From NCBI RefSeq assembly GCF_014224355.1, contig NZ_VNWP01000002.1:124001-188000 (forward strand): DNA of 64,000 bases, given 5' to 3'. Both the position numbers and the translations under genes were made by a program. Under the pieces are notes generated by a model. That model worked only from the letters and a program-made list of their open reading frames with translations, had not been told where the DNA came from and did no database searches. The DNA comes from Synechococcus sp. BSA11S. Its GTDB lineage: Bacteria; Cyanobacteriota; Cyanobacteriia; PCC-6307; Cyanobiaceae. Shown here piece by piece: positions 26,768 to 35,982 of this stretch. How positions within the stretch are numbered: the stretch's first letter is position 1; each line of letters begins with the position of its first letter.

Positions 26768-27361
26768 TCAGGGGCGCAACAACTCCCGATGCAGCACCTT
26801 CAGCGACGCCGGTGCGCTGAGCACGTTCTGGTGCAGCCAAACCGGCAGGGCCCTGGCCGGCCCGAAGGGCAGGATCGCCTTCCAGCCAGGCACCACCACC
26901 TGGTCGGTTGGAGTGTAGAAGCTCAGGCACTCCACCCCTGCCAGGGCTTGAGGATCCTCGTTGAGCTGGCGCAGCAGCGGACTGCCGGGTTTCATGTCGG
27001 CGATTCCCCCCAGCAGGAACGACGGCCAGGGCTGGGCGGTGATCGTTCCCTGCTGAGGGCTGGCCACGCTGATGAAGCGGCGGGTGCGCTGCTCTCCACC
27101 CAGCAGCTGCAGCCAGCAACGGGCGATCACACCGCCCATCGAGAACCCGAGCAGATCGATCGGTTCCTCGGCTCCGAAACGTGCCTCGATGGCCTGACCC
27201 AGCCGCTCGGCCAGGTGGAGCAGGGGCGTGGCGCCCAGACGGTGGCTCAGGTGGGGAACCAGCAGCGGATCGCGGGCCCCCGCCAGGAGCTTCTCCAGGC
27301 GCCGGAACAGGCGGGGCGAATCCCAGAGCCCATGCACCATCACCAGGGGTGGGTAGGTCAT
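26768..27361 (-). CDS. Alpha/beta-hydrolase, lipase-like
   Basis: A 197-residue alpha/beta hydrolase. It begins TYPPLVMVHGLWDSP with the oxyanion HGLW turn, has the nucleophile elbow DLLGFSMGGVIAR with Ser near residue 72, a candidate Asp in YTPTDQVV and a terminal His in LHQNVLSAP. The architecture resembles small class 2 lipases/esterases. Substrate unknown. ATG 27361 lies 5 bases after the folB stop; an upstream start at 27385 would overlap folB. Same-strand tail of a proA-folB-hydrolase series. Confidence 0.8.
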   Translation of the reverse strand: MTYPPLVMVHGLWDSPRLFRRLEKLLAGARDPLLVPHLSHRLGATPLLHLAERLGQAIEARFGAEEPIDLLGFSMGGVIARCWLQLLGGEQRTRRFISVASPQQGTITAQPWPSFLLGGIADMKPGSPLLRQLNEDPQALAGVECLSFYTPTDQVVVPGWKAILPFGPARALPVWLHQNVLSAPASLKVLHRELLRP

Positions 27362-27365
27362 CGAC

Positions 27366-27776
27366 TCAGCCGCCTGCAGGGGCATGGCGCCAGCGCTCCA
27401 CCTGCACCAGGCCGCTGAAGCCGCTCACGGGGGGAGCGCATTTGCCCAGGATCACCCGCTGGGTCACCGGGCCGTAGAGCTGGTCGATCCGCTCCATGAT
27501 CCTCTCGGCGTAGTGCTCGAGCGTGAGGCAGCGGATCGATCGAGCCTGCTCCTGCAGGGCCTGGATCGCCAGGCCGTAATCCAGGCTGAGGGCCAGATCA
27601 TCGCTGCGGCCTGCGGGGCCGAGGTCGTGCCAGAGGCTGAAGGCGAGCTCGAACCATTGCCCCAGGTCCCGCTCCTGCTCAAGCACACCCACGTGAGCCC
27701 AGAGCCGCAATCCGTGCACATGGATCGCCTCGCCCTTCGCGACGACTGGATGCATTTGGGGGGGCGGAGCGTTCAT
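27366..27776 (-). CDS. folB: Dihydroneopterin aldolase
   Basis: Cleaves 7,8-dihydroneopterin to hydroxymethyl-dihydropterin in folate synthesis. A 136-residue protein with the family features: IHVHGLRLWAHVGVLEQERDLGQWFELAF, LDYGLAIQALQEQ, the Glu of LTLEHYAERIMERI and the catalytic Lys in VILGKCAPPVSGFSG. The frame is open upstream into proA, but ATG 27776, 8 bases past the proA stop, gives the natural start. No other folate gene is nearby, so the placement after proA is probably just convenience of transcription. Confidence 0.88.
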   Translation of the reverse strand: MNAPPPQMHPVVAKGEAIHVHGLRLWAHVGVLEQERDLGQWFELAFSLWHDLGPAGRSDDLALSLDYGLAIQALQEQARSIRCLTLEHYAERIMERIDQLYGPVTQRVILGKCAPPVSGFSGLVQVERWRHAPAGG

Positions 27777-27783
27777 CGGGTCG

Positions 27784-29103
27784 TCAGAGGAGCAGGGAAC
27801 GGTGCGTGAAACGTCGCTCGCCACTGGCGTAGTCGGCCACGACGTGCCCCTCTCCGCGCAGGTGGTAGCGGTAGGTGACCAGGCCTTCCAGCCCAACGGG
27901 GCCTCGGGGTGGCAGGGTCTGGGTGCTGATGCCCACTTCGGCACCGAAGCCGTAGCGGAAGCCATCGGCGAAGCGGGTGGAACAGTTGAGGAAGACTCCT
28001 GAGCTGTCCACGGCAGCGAGGAAGCGCCGGGCCGCTTCGGGATCGTTCGTGCAGATCGCGTCGGTGTGCCGGGACCCGTGGCGGGCGATGTGCTCGAGGG
28101 CCTGCTCGAGGTTGTCCACCACCTTCACCGCCAGGATTCGGTCGGAGAATTCCTTGCCCCAGTCGTCTTCGCTGGCTGGGTTGGCCACCCCCAGGGCACA
28201 GGCCTCGGGGCAGCCCCGCAGTTCCACCGCCTCCGCCGCGAAGGCGGCGATCGCCGCAGGCAGGAAGCTGAGAGCGGCTTCCCGATGCACCAGCAGGGTT
28301 TCGATCGCGTTGCAGGCGGCCGGGTACTGGGTCTTGCTGTCGATCGCCAGGCGCAGGGCCTGCTGGGGATCCGCAGCCCGGTCCACCAGCAGATGGCAGA
28401 CCCCGTCGGCATGGCCCAGCACGGGGATGCGGGTGTGGTCCTGGATGAAGCGCACCAGCGCGTTCGATCCCCTGGGAATGATCAGATCCACCAGGCCATC
28501 AAGCCTGAGCATCCCAAGGCTCTCCTGGCGGGTGGTGAGCAGGGCGATGGCCCCCGGATCCACCGCACTGGCCGCCAGACCCGTCTGCAGAGCCTGGAAG
28601 ATCGTTGCGCAACTCCGGCTGGCCTCGCGTCCCCCCTTGAGCAAAGCGCCGTTGCCGGAGCGGACCGCCAGCGACGCGATCTGGATCAGGGCATCCGGCC
28701 GGGCCTCGAAGATCACCCCCACCACCCCAAGGGGCACGCTGATCCGCTCCAGCACCAGGCCGGCATCCAGCTCGGTGTGCAGCTGACGCCGCCCCACGGG
28801 ATCGGGAAGCGCGGCCAGCTGACGCACCCCCTCGATCGCGCTGGCGAGTTTGGTGCCATCGAGCTTCAGGCGGGCCACCAGGGCCGGGGCCAGCTGATCC
28901 GCCGCCGCTGCCTCCAGATCGGCCTCATTGGCGGCCACAATCGTGTCGCCATCCTGCTCGAGCGCCTGGGCCATCGCCAGCAGTGCCTGCCGGCGCTGCT
29001 CATCCGTGCACTGCCCCAGGGCCATGGCGGCGCGGCGAACGGCACCGGCGCGGCTGAGCAGCTCGGGGCTTGGATCGGGGACGCCGGTTGGGGTGGAAGC
29101 CAT
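27784..29103 (-). CDS. proA: Gamma-glutamyl phosphate reductase
   Basis: NADPH-dependent reduction of gamma-glutamyl phosphate to the semialdehyde in proline synthesis. About 439 residues, aldehyde-dehydrogenase fold. Signatures: [58 protein letters not shown] and the catalytic Cys in [17 protein letters not shown] near residue 264. ATG 29103 is preferred; ATG 29127 in frame would add eight residues. The partner proB is not in the window. Confidence 0.94.
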   Translation of the reverse strand: MASTPTGVPDPSPELLSRAGAVRRAAMALGQCTDEQRRQALLAMAQALEQDGDTIVAANEADLEAAAADQLAPALVARLKLDGTKLASAIEGVRQLAALPDPVGRRQLHTELDAGLVLERISVPLGVVGVIFEARPDALIQIASLAVRSGNGALLKGGREASRSCATIFQALQTGLAASAVDPGAIALLTTRQESLGMLRLDGLVDLIIPRGSNALVRFIQDHTRIPVLGHADGVCHLLVDRAADPQQALRLAIDSKTQYPAACNAIETLLVHREAALSFLPAAIAAFAAEAVELRGCPEACALGVANPASEDDWGKEFSDRILAVKVVDNLEQALEHIARHGSRHTDAICTNDPEAARRFLAAVDSSGVFLNCSTRFADGFRYGFGAEVGISTQTLPPRGPVGLEGLVTYRYHLRGEGHVVADYASGERRFTHRSLLL

Positions 29104-29142
29104 CTGACCATCATTCCAGCCGCCCATTCCTGCCCCCCCGAC

Positions 29143-30027
29143 TCAGGCCGGCAGGGTGTCCAGGGCCAGCCGCACCGCCCCCAGCCGTCCGGCCCCGTTG
29201 CCCAGGGCACAGCGGCGAATCTCCAGGCCCTGGCGACTCTCCGGCAGCACCCGCTGCTCCACCTCCCGCCAGACAGCCGGCAGGATGTGGTCGCTGGCGG
29301 CACTGAGGCCACCGCCGATCAGCACCAGCTCCGGAGTGAGCACATAGAGAAGTGAACTCAGACCGATCCCCAGCCAGCGGCCGTAGCGGTCCCAGACGGC
29401 CAGGGCTTCGGGATCACCCCCGTCGGCGCGGCGGCAGAGCTCGGCTGGATCCAGCGGGCTGAGGCGGCCCAGCCCCGTGATGCTGCAGAACTGCTCGAGC
29501 GAGCCCCGGTTTCCGCTGCGGCAGGGGGGACCCTCAGGGTCGATGCCGATCAGGCCGGGCTCGATCGCCGCCCCATCCCGGCCGGTGAACAGCTGGCCCC
29601 CCAGCAGGGCCGCTCCACCCACACCCGTGCCCAGGGTCAGCAGCAGCACGTCGCTCCGGCCCCGGGCCGCCCCCAGCCAGGCCTCCCCCAGCAAGGCGCA
29701 GTTGGCGTCATTGGCCAGGATCACCCGCCGCTCCAGCTGGGGCTCCAGCCAGTCGGCCAGGGGAACATCGTGCCAGCCGGGCAGGTTGATCGACACCCGC
29801 GCCACCCGGCCGCTGCGGTCCATCGGTCCGGGCAGGCCGATCCCCACCCGATCGGCCTTGCCTTCAGGATCCACGGCCGTGATCGCCTCCACCAGCGCCA
29901 TGCTCACCGCTCCGGGCAGGGCCGGTTGAGGGGTGGGGCACTCGAGTTCGGCCAGGCAGGCACCGCCGGCGTCGAAGCGGCCCAGCTTGATGGCGGTGCC
30001 CCCCAGATCCGCGCCGATCAGTTCCAT
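29143..30027 (-). CDS. ROK family sugar kinase (glucokinase-like)
   Basis: A 294-residue ROK protein with the ATP loop IGADLGGTAIKLGRF at the N-terminus, the catalytic Asp in ILANDANCALLGEAWLGAAR, and TLGTGVGGAALLGG. It lacks the N-terminal DNA-binding domain of ROK repressors, so it is a kinase. The zinc site that is normally CxCGxxGCxE reads CRSGNRGSLE near residue 167: only the first Cys remains. Glucose is the likeliest substrate, giving the cell two unrelated glucokinases (see glk at 20847). It lies 40 bases upstream of proA and 15 bases downstream of the TamB-like gene, same strand. Confidence 0.85.
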   Translation of the reverse strand: MELIGADLGGTAIKLGRFDAGGACLAELECPTPQPALPGAVSMALVEAITAVDPEGKADRVGIGLPGPMDRSGRVARVSINLPGWHDVPLADWLEPQLERRVILANDANCALLGEAWLGAARGRSDVLLLTLGTGVGGAALLGGQLFTGRDGAAIEPGLIGIDPEGPPCRSGNRGSLEQFCSITGLGRLSPLDPAELCRRADGGDPEALAVWDRYGRWLGIGLSSLLYVLTPELVLIGGGLSAASDHILPAVWREVEQRVLPESRQGLEIRRCALGNGAGRLGAVRLALDTLPA

Positions 30028-30042
30028 CTCAAGCGGAGCCCA

Positions 30043-33000
30043 TCAGAAGCGGAAGAACAACTGCAGCTGGCTCTGCCAGCGCCCTTCGGTGTCGAAGGAT
30101 CCCTGCAGGCCCAGGGTGTCACTGGCCTGGTAGCGCAGGGTGAGCTGGGGGGGGATGTCGGTGCGGTTCGGTGCCGCCAGCACCGAGAAGTTGAAGCGCT
30201 CAGTGATGTCGAGGCCCAGCTCCGAGCCCAGCACCAGCTGGGCGGGAGCCCGGCGGGACTCCCGCCGTGATCCCGACGCATTGCTGCCCACCTCGTTCGC
30301 CGACGGGGAGAAGAAGGTGGGGAAAATCGAGAAACTCACCCGCTGGCCGAAGGCGTTGCTGAGGGTCCCGATCAGTGGCGAGAGCAGCGACTGACCGAAG
30401 ACCGTGGCCAGGGCCGTCGTGGCGTTGCCGCCGCTCAGACCCGCCAGGGAATTGCCGCCGATCAGCGCCACCAGCCGCTCTTGCGACAGGGGTGGGGAGC
30501 TGCGGATGGTGAGGGATTCCTGGATCCGGTCGGCCGGACCACTGGCGGTCACCACCACCTTGACCAGATTGAGCTGATCGAGCGGAGTGAAATCCCCCCG
30601 GAGGTCGGCGTCGTCGATCCCTCCCCGGCTCCGGCCCACCCTGAGGGTATCCGACACCCTTGTGCGCAGGGCGATGTCCACATAGGGGATCAGCCCGAGA
30701 CTCGGGGTGAACACCGCCACGTTGGGGGCGTCGGGATCGAGGGTGAAATTGGTGGTGAACAGGCTCAGGCGACCACCGAGCAGCCGCACCACACCACTGA
30801 TGCTGAGGCTGGGGTCGATCGGGCCATTGAGGGCGAGGCTGCCGCCCGTCTTGAAGTTGGCCACCGGTGGCACCACCACCTCCAGATCCGGGCCGAGGGC
30901 GAGGCGCAGGTTGTCCAGACGCAGAAGGGGTACCCGTGGCACCGATTCACGCAGGGACTGGGCCGTGTCACTCTCCACCTCGGGGCCGAGCAACACCAGG
31001 GGTTTCTCGAAGTTCCAGTCTTCCTCCGTCAGCCGCTTCGCCGGCTTCGGTTTGAGGACCCCGTCGGCGTCTTCCTGGGCCAGGGTCCCGGGCTGACCAT
31101 TGATCGTGCCCTTGCTCAAGCGCAATTCGCCGCTCAGCTGCGGTCGCAGCAAGCTGCCGCGCAGGGCCAGGCTGCCGTCGGTGAGCGCGTTGAGGCGGGG
31201 CCCGCTGATGCGGGCTTTGCTGATCGTCAGGTTGAGGGGTTGACGCTGGGTGATGTCTTTGAACAGACCCAGCCCCCCGCTGCCGTCGAGCTCGCCCTGG
31301 CTGCCCATGCGGGCCTTGAACTCCTGCACCAGCAACTCTTCGAAATCGAAGAGCACCGTGGCCTGGAGCTGGCGGATCTCCTGACCGCCGACCACCAGCT
31401 CGCCGTCTCGGAAGCGCAGGAAGCCGTTCGCCAGCGGTTGGAGCAGGCTGCCCCGCATCAGCAGCTCCAGGTCGGCGTTGCCCTTGCGCCATTGCAGTCC
31501 TTGTCCCACCAGGGTGCTGATGAAGCGCAGGCCATCGCCGCGGCTTGAGAGCCGCAGCTTCAACCCCTCCTCGCGGGGATCGAGGGGAATGGTGCCGCTG
31601 AGGTCGATGCTGCCGTCGGCCCCTTCGCTGCGCAGGGAGGCCGCCAGGGCCAGGGCTTCCCCTTCCAGGCTCACATCGGCGTCCTCGAGCCGCAGTGGGA
31701 TGCCGTTGAGGCTGGCGTTGCTCAGGCTCAGGCTGGTGCGGAATGCGCGCTCACGGGTGCCGGATCCCAGCTGATAAGAGCCCTCCAGATTCACCCCCCC
31801 ACGCAGGCTGTTGGGCACGGGTGTGGCCAGGGCCAGCAGGGTCAGGGGGAGGTTCTCAAGGCTGAAGCTGCCCTTCCCGCCCTGGATCGGTCCTTGAATG
31901 CGCACCCGGAAGGGATCGAGCTCGAGGGCCTGGTCGCGGTCGTCGGCCCGCATCCAGACGTGGCCCTTGGCGGCCACGTCGAGGTTGAGGCGTTCCAGAT
32001 CGGCTCCGGTCAGGTTGACGTCGAGATCGACCAGACCACGCAGGTCTTCGAGTTTCATTCGTGATCCGGCGGGCCTGGTGGGCCGAAACTCCGCCAGCCT
32101 TGCCTGAGCGGCCTGCAGGGCCTGCAACTGGCCATCGATCGAGCCCCCGAGGGTGTCGATCACGAGTGTGCCCAGATCGCTGGCCCTCCCCCTGGGCTGT
32201 GGAGCTTCGCCTCGCCAGATCGTCAGGGCCTGGGCCAACTCCTGGAACAATTGCAGTGGCAATCCCCGGCCTTCGATGCGGGTGCTCAGACTTCCCCTGC
32301 GCTGCCCATCGGCACTGAGGGCCACCGTTCCCCCGGTCAGGGGGGTGAACTCGCCCTTCAGGCGGAAACGCCCGGCGCTGTAACGGCCGGAGGCGGCCAG
32401 CCGCTGCCCGCGCACTCCCATCAGCATCGGCCTCTCCAGGGCCACGCTCCCCTCCATGGCCAGAGGCTGAAGATCCAGAATCCCCTTGCCGCTGAGCAGA
32501 CCATCCAGGGCCCTGGGCCTGGCGGGATCCCCCAGGGCCAGGCGCAGGCCCCTGAGGGGGAAGCGGGACGCCTGCCAGCGGTAGCGACGGGCATCGCCGT
32601 TGAAGGTCAGCAGTCCCTGCTGGCGCCGCAGCTCCACCTGGGTGGGCAACCAGGAGCGGTTCAGCTGTGCCTTCAGGCTTCCCCCCGAGGCAGGGGCAAC
32701 GGCGTCCAGAGCCAGGTCGCCGCCGCCGCCTGAGCGTGCCGTCAGCCTTCCTTCCCAGGTTTCCAGCAGTTGCAGCGGCCCCCCGCCGGGCTGACGCACC
32801 GACAGCCAGAGGTCGGGCCGCAGGGCCGAGAGGGGTCCGCTCAGGCGGCCCCGGGCACTGAGATCCCCCTGAAGCGTGGTGCCCAGCAAGGGGCCGATCC
32901 GGGCCAGGGCGTAAGGCCTGAGTTGGAGGTTCAGCCCCAGATCACCCGCCACCAGGCCGCGCCGGCGCTGCCAGCGAAGGGGGAGGTCGCCGTCGGCACT

Positions 33001-34611
33001 GAGCTCCGGACTCTCGAAACTCAGCAGACTGAGGCGATTGCTGGACCAGGCCAGATCGGCGCTGATGGGCCCGAGCAGCAGGGTGTCCTCCAGGCGGAGT
33101 CCGGAGGGGGCGCTCAGCCTGGCTTTCAGGCGTCCGAGGGGACCAGAGCGGTCGCCGTCAGGACCGGCGCTGGCCTGGAGGTTGAGCAGGGTGGTTCCCT
33201 GGCGTTGGAAGGTGGCGCTGAGGGTCGGCTCCCTCAGGCTTCCCCCCAGCAGAAGCCCCCCCTCCAGCCAAGAGTCACGGCCCAGCAGGCCCTGGGCCAC
33301 TGCTCCGGCAGGTTGCCAGAGGGATGGATGCAGCCTCAGCTGCTGGCTGCGCACATCAAGCCTGGGCCAGACCTGTCCCTGTGCCGTGAGTTCGGAGCGG
33401 CCGGAGCGCGCTTTCAGGCTCTCGAGACGCAGCTGAAGGCTGCGCCGCCAGTCGGCGCGAAACAGGGCGTTGAACTTCAGCGGTTGGGGGCTGGTGGGGG
33501 TTCCTTTGCCCAGGGGGATGTGGCCATCCAGTGCCAGAAGGGGCTGCCGCCAGGGTCCGCGCAACCCCAGTCCCAGCCGATCGCCGCGCTTGGGATCGTT
33601 GGCGGTGAGGCTCAGATCGAAACGGTTACCGGGAACCAGGGAGCCCTTGAGAGTCCCTTGCCAGTTCGCCATCCGCCAGGGGTCACCCTCCAGCAGGATC
33701 CGCTGCCCTCGGCAGCCGAGCGACAGGCGTCTGGCCTGGAGTGGAGCCGGCAGAAGGGGATCACGCAGCTCGAGTGCGGCCAGGCGCAGGGAACCTCTGC
33801 AGCTGGCCTTCCCCTGGCTTCTGCTGAGCTCGAGACGGCCGTTGGCGGTTCCCTTCAGAGCCTGTTGGCGCGGGGGACGGGCGCGGGGGATCAGCGACGC
33901 CAGGGGGGCCAGATCCCAGCGGCGCAGATCAAGGCCAAGCCGAACATCGCCATTGCCCCAGTTCGCCGACCCCCGCAGCAGGGCACGACCACGGGCCCTG
34001 CTGGCCCCAGCGCTGCCCTGAGCCCGCGGCCTGGCCGTGACACGCCAGTCGGCGCTGCGACGGTGCAACCTCACCTCCCCCCGACCCTGCAGCATGAGGT
34101 CGAGATCGCCAGCGCCGAGGCGAAAGCGTGCGGGCTGGTCCAGCAGAAGCTTGAAAGACAGTCTTGGCGGTGGTTTCGTGCCTGCCGGCCCGAAGACCCA
34201 GACCTGTCCCTTGGCGTTCGGGATGAGGTTGAGCTGGGCCCCCCGGGGCCGCAGTTGCAGCACCAGGGCACGCTCGAGGAGTGTGCCCGCCGGGTCCAGG
34301 CTTACCCCAAGCCCTTTCAGGCGCAGGTTGGAGCGGTCGGCCGGCCCGCTCAGCACACGGGTGGGACCGATGCTCAGACCCCAGGGCCTCAGCCCCTGAT
34401 AGGGACCGAGCTGGATCGGGTGGCCAAGCCCACGACCGATCAGGGTTTCCAGCCGGGGCCGCCAGCTGTCGTAGGCCCAGCGCGCCAGATGATCAGACCC
34501 CCACCAGGCTCCCAGCAGGCCTGCGCTTCCCCCCAGGACGGCCGCCAGCAGCAGCTGATTGCGGCGACTGCGGGGCTCGGTACCCGTCTCAGGCGAAGGC
34601 GGGGACCCCAT
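30043..34611 (-). CDS. tamB: TamB-like translocation and assembly module protein (DUF490), 1522 residues
   Basis: TamB-family proteins are single-helix inner-membrane anchors with a very long beta-rich groove spanning to the outer membrane, implicated in outer-membrane assembly and lipid transport. The N-terminus has one transmembrane helix (about residues 18-40: LLLAAVLGGSAGLLGAWWG). The following 1100 residues are repetitive beta-strand-rich sequence (short LRLxxL/GxLxLxG units). The C-terminal DUF490 domain, about residues 1150-1522, contains LPLTLLALATPVPNSLRGG-type strands, GRLSLFTTNFTLDPDAP and the terminal LGLQGSFDTEGRWQSQLQLFFRF. ATG 34611. It is divergent from ycf51. Confidence 0.88.
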   Translation of the reverse strand: MGSPPSPETGTEPRSRRNQLLLAAVLGGSAGLLGAWWGSDHLARWAYDSWRPRLETLIGRGLGHPIQLGPYQGLRPWGLSIGPTRVLSGPADRSNLRLKGLGVSLDPAGTLLERALVLQLRPRGAQLNLIPNAKGQVWVFGPAGTKPPPRLSFKLLLDQPARFRLGAGDLDLMLQGRGEVRLHRRSADWRVTARPRAQGSAGASRARGRALLRGSANWGNGDVRLGLDLRRWDLAPLASLIPRARPPRQQALKGTANGRLELSRSQGKASCRGSLRLAALELRDPLLPAPLQARRLSLGCRGQRILLEGDPWRMANWQGTLKGSLVPGNRFDLSLTANDPKRGDRLGLGLRGPWRQPLLALDGHIPLGKGTPTSPQPLKFNALFRADWRRSLQLRLESLKARSGRSELTAQGQVWPRLDVRSQQLRLHPSLWQPAGAVAQGLLGRDSWLEGGLLLGGSLREPTLSATFQRQGTTLLNLQASAGPDGDRSGPLGRLKARLSAPSGLRLEDTLLLGPISADLAWSSNRLSLLSFESPELSADGDLPLRWQRRRGLVAGDLGLNLQLRPYALARIGPLLGTTLQGDLSARGRLSGPLSALRPDLWLSVRQPGGGPLQLLETWEGRLTARSGGGGDLALDAVAPASGGSLKAQLNRSWLPTQVELRRQQGLLTFNGDARRYRWQASRFPLRGLRLALGDPARPRALDGLLSGKGILDLQPLAMEGSVALERPMLMGVRGQRLAASGRYSAGRFRLKGEFTPLTGGTVALSADGQRRGSLSTRIEGRGLPLQLFQELAQALTIWRGEAPQPRGRASDLGTLVIDTLGGSIDGQLQALQAAQARLAEFRPTRPAGSRMKLEDLRGLVDLDVNLTGADLERLNLDVAAKGHVWMRADDRDQALELDPFRVRIQGPIQGGKGSFSLENLPLTLLALATPVPNSLRGGVNLEGSYQLGSGTRERAFRTSLSLSNASLNGIPLRLEDADVSLEGEALALAASLRSEGADGSIDLSGTIPLDPREEGLKLRLSSRGDGLRFISTLVGQGLQWRKGNADLELLMRGSLLQPLANGFLRFRDGELVVGGQEIRQLQATVLFDFEELLVQEFKARMGSQGELDGSGGLGLFKDITQRQPLNLTISKARISGPRLNALTDGSLALRGSLLRPQLSGELRLSKGTINGQPGTLAQEDADGVLKPKPAKRLTEEDWNFEKPLVLLGPEVESDTAQSLRESVPRVPLLRLDNLRLALGPDLEVVVPPVANFKTGGSLALNGPIDPSLSISGVVRLLGGRLSLFTTNFTLDPDAPNVAVFTPSLGLIPYVDIALRTRVSDTLRVGRSRGGIDDADLRGDFTPLDQLNLVKVVVTASGPADRIQESLTIRSSPPLSQERLVALIGGNSLAGLSGGNATTALATVFGQSLLSPLIGTLSNAFGQRVSFSIFPTFFSPSANEVGSNASGSRRESRRAPAQLVLGSELGLDITERFNFSVLAAPNRTDIPPQLTLRYQASDTLGLQGSFDTEGRWQSQLQLFFRF

Positions 34612-34646
34612 CGGCTCGTTGCTGTCACCGCCTGAGGACGCCGCAA

Positions 34647-34652
34647 TATAAA
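34647..34652 (+). promoter_or_regulatory. Candidate -10 element for ycf51
   Basis: TATAAA in the 68-base gap between the divergent tamB-like and ycf51 genes, 27 bases before the ycf51 ATG. An unusually A/T-rich patch for this window; no clear -35. Confidence 0.4.
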
Positions 34653-34679
34653 GGGGTTTCCGCTTCTGCCCAGGCCGCC

Positions 34680-35147
34680 ATGCCCGTCGATCCGCTGTTG
34701 CTCAAAGCCGGACTATGGCTGGGGGCTGCCAGTGGAGTGCTGGCCCTGCTGATGGTGGCGGGATTCGTGCGGAGCTGGGGAATCCGCTTCCGCCTGGTGG
34801 GGGTCACCAGCTTCACGGTCCTGCTTTCCCTGTCCTGCCTCGCTTTTGCCATCAGTTATTCGCCGCGCACCCAGGTGGAGGGAGCCGTGACGGTGCCGGT
34901 GGTCTTCGACAACGGAACCAATCTTGTGGTCGCTGCAGCGCCCCCGGAGCTGTCGAGCGACACCTATGGCCCCACGGTGGAGCAGCTGGCCCTCAACCTG
35001 CGCGGCAGCGGTCGCAGCAGTGGCGATGGGCTGGTGCATGTGCGCCTGCGGCGGGTCGAGCCTGCCGGTGCCGGCAGCAGCCGCCCGGTGGTGCTGGCCG
35101 AGGCCACCCGCAGCCTCGAGGACGGCACGGTGACCGTGCTGCGCTGA
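34680..35147 (+). CDS. ycf51: Ycf51 family protein (DUF2518)
   Basis: A 155-residue membrane protein of the Ycf51/DUF2518 family, present in cyanobacteria and some algal plastid genomes, function unknown. Two N-terminal transmembrane helices (about residues 8-30 and 38-57) flank the diagnostic WGIRFRLVGVTSFTVLL. The rest is a soluble domain with VVFDNGTNLVVAAAPPELS and VHVRLRRVEP. ATG 34680 is well placed after the TATAAA element. Followed 14 bases later by a DUF4332 gene. Confidence 0.83.
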   Translation: MPVDPLLLKAGLWLGAASGVLALLMVAGFVRSWGIRFRLVGVTSFTVLLSLSCLAFAISYSPRTQVEGAVTVPVVFDNGTNLVVAAAPPELSSDTYGPTVEQLALNLRGSGRSSGDGLVHVRLRRVEPAGAGSSRPVVLAEATRSLEDGTVTVLR

Positions 35148-35161
35148 TCCCCCTGCTGCCG

Positions 35162-35551
35162 ATGCTTGATGTTCCTCCCCACTTCAGCGCTGAGCAGACC
35201 CAGCTGCAGCAGGCAGGCCTGCACGACTGGTCCTCCCTGGCCGCCCTGAGCGATCCGGCCCTGCGGCGCCTGGCCCGCCACGGAGCTTCCGAGCAGCGGC
35301 TGATCAGGTTGCGCGCCCAGGCTCGCCTGATCAGCGAGCTGGGTCTGGCCGCCGAGCAGGCCGCTCTGCTGCTGCATGCAGGCTTGGCCAGTTCCTCGGC
35401 TCTGGCTGAGGCCTCCCCCCAGCAGGCCCACCGCCAGCTCGGCCGCCTGCAGCGCTCGCTGATCGGATCCGCCCTGCCGGTGCCCACCCTTCCCGAGGTG
35501 CGCGCCTGGATCGCCACGGCCCGGCGGGCCTCCGGTCGCCCGGCAAACTGA
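35162..35551 (+). CDS. DUF4332 helix-hairpin-helix protein
   Basis: A 129-residue all-helical protein of the DUF4332 type, built from tandem helix-hairpin-helix-like units: LQQAGLHDWSSLAALSDPAL and LAAEQAALLLHAGLASSSAL. Such repeats often bind DNA or proteins without sequence specificity, but the role is unknown. ATG 35162 (MLDVPPHFSAEQ) lies 14 bases after the ycf51 stop, so it is probably in the same transcript. Confidence 0.72.
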   Translation: MLDVPPHFSAEQTQLQQAGLHDWSSLAALSDPALRRLARHGASEQRLIRLRAQARLISELGLAAEQAALLLHAGLASSSALAEASPQQAHRQLGRLQRSLIGSALPVPTLPEVRAWIATARRASGRPAN

Positions 35552-35619
35552 CCAGGATCTCTCCATCCAGACGCCGGCAGCCCCTCAAATGGAATGATCC
35601 CCCGAGTGGAGGACGTTTC

Positions 35620-35946
35620 TTGCCCTTGCCTTCTCTCCCCGGACGACAACGCCCACTCCAGCCAGCAGTGAGACGACTGGCCTTCACCTGCTTCGCGGTG
35701 CTTCTCAGCGCTGCCCTTCCCCTGCCTCCGCTGCAGGCCGCCTCACCCCTGCTGGAGTCGGTCAAGCAGAATCCGCAGCTGGCCAAGCGTCTCTGCGACG
35801 ACCTTCGGCAGCTCAACGGACGCGGGGTGACCTCCAAATCACCGGAAGCGATTGCGATGGTGGCCAAGAGCCAGGGGCTGAACTCCACCGATGCCGAGAT
35901 TCTCACCACCTATGTGGTGGGCCTGCACTGTCCCGACGTGCGCTGA
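35620..35946 (+). CDS. Small exported protein of unknown function
   Basis: A 108-residue precursor. A basic N-terminus and hydrophobic helix (LAFTCFAVLLSAALPLPPL) end in LQAAS, a clear signal-peptide site near residue 41. The mature part, about 67 residues, is helical with two Cys (RLCDDLRQLNGRG... VVGLHCPDVR) that could form a disulfide. The start is TTG 35620: GGAGGA at 35608-35613 lies six bases upstream, a strong ribosome binding site. GTG 35668 is the alternative. The family looks cyanobacterial but I cannot name it. Confidence 0.7.
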   Translation: MPLPSLPGRQRPLQPAVRRLAFTCFAVLLSAALPLPPLQAASPLLESVKQNPQLAKRLCDDLRQLNGRGVTSKSPEAIAMVAKSQGLNSTDAEILTTYVVGLHCPDVR

Positions 35947-35982
35947 GTCTTCCAGCTGGACACCGAAGTTCTCGAGGATTGG

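Noticed and set aside
32770-34635. 621-codon plus-strand open frame opposite the TamB-like gene
   Set aside because: Gln/Pro/Gly-rich composition with no domain, exactly antisense to a well-supported gene; an effect of high GC.
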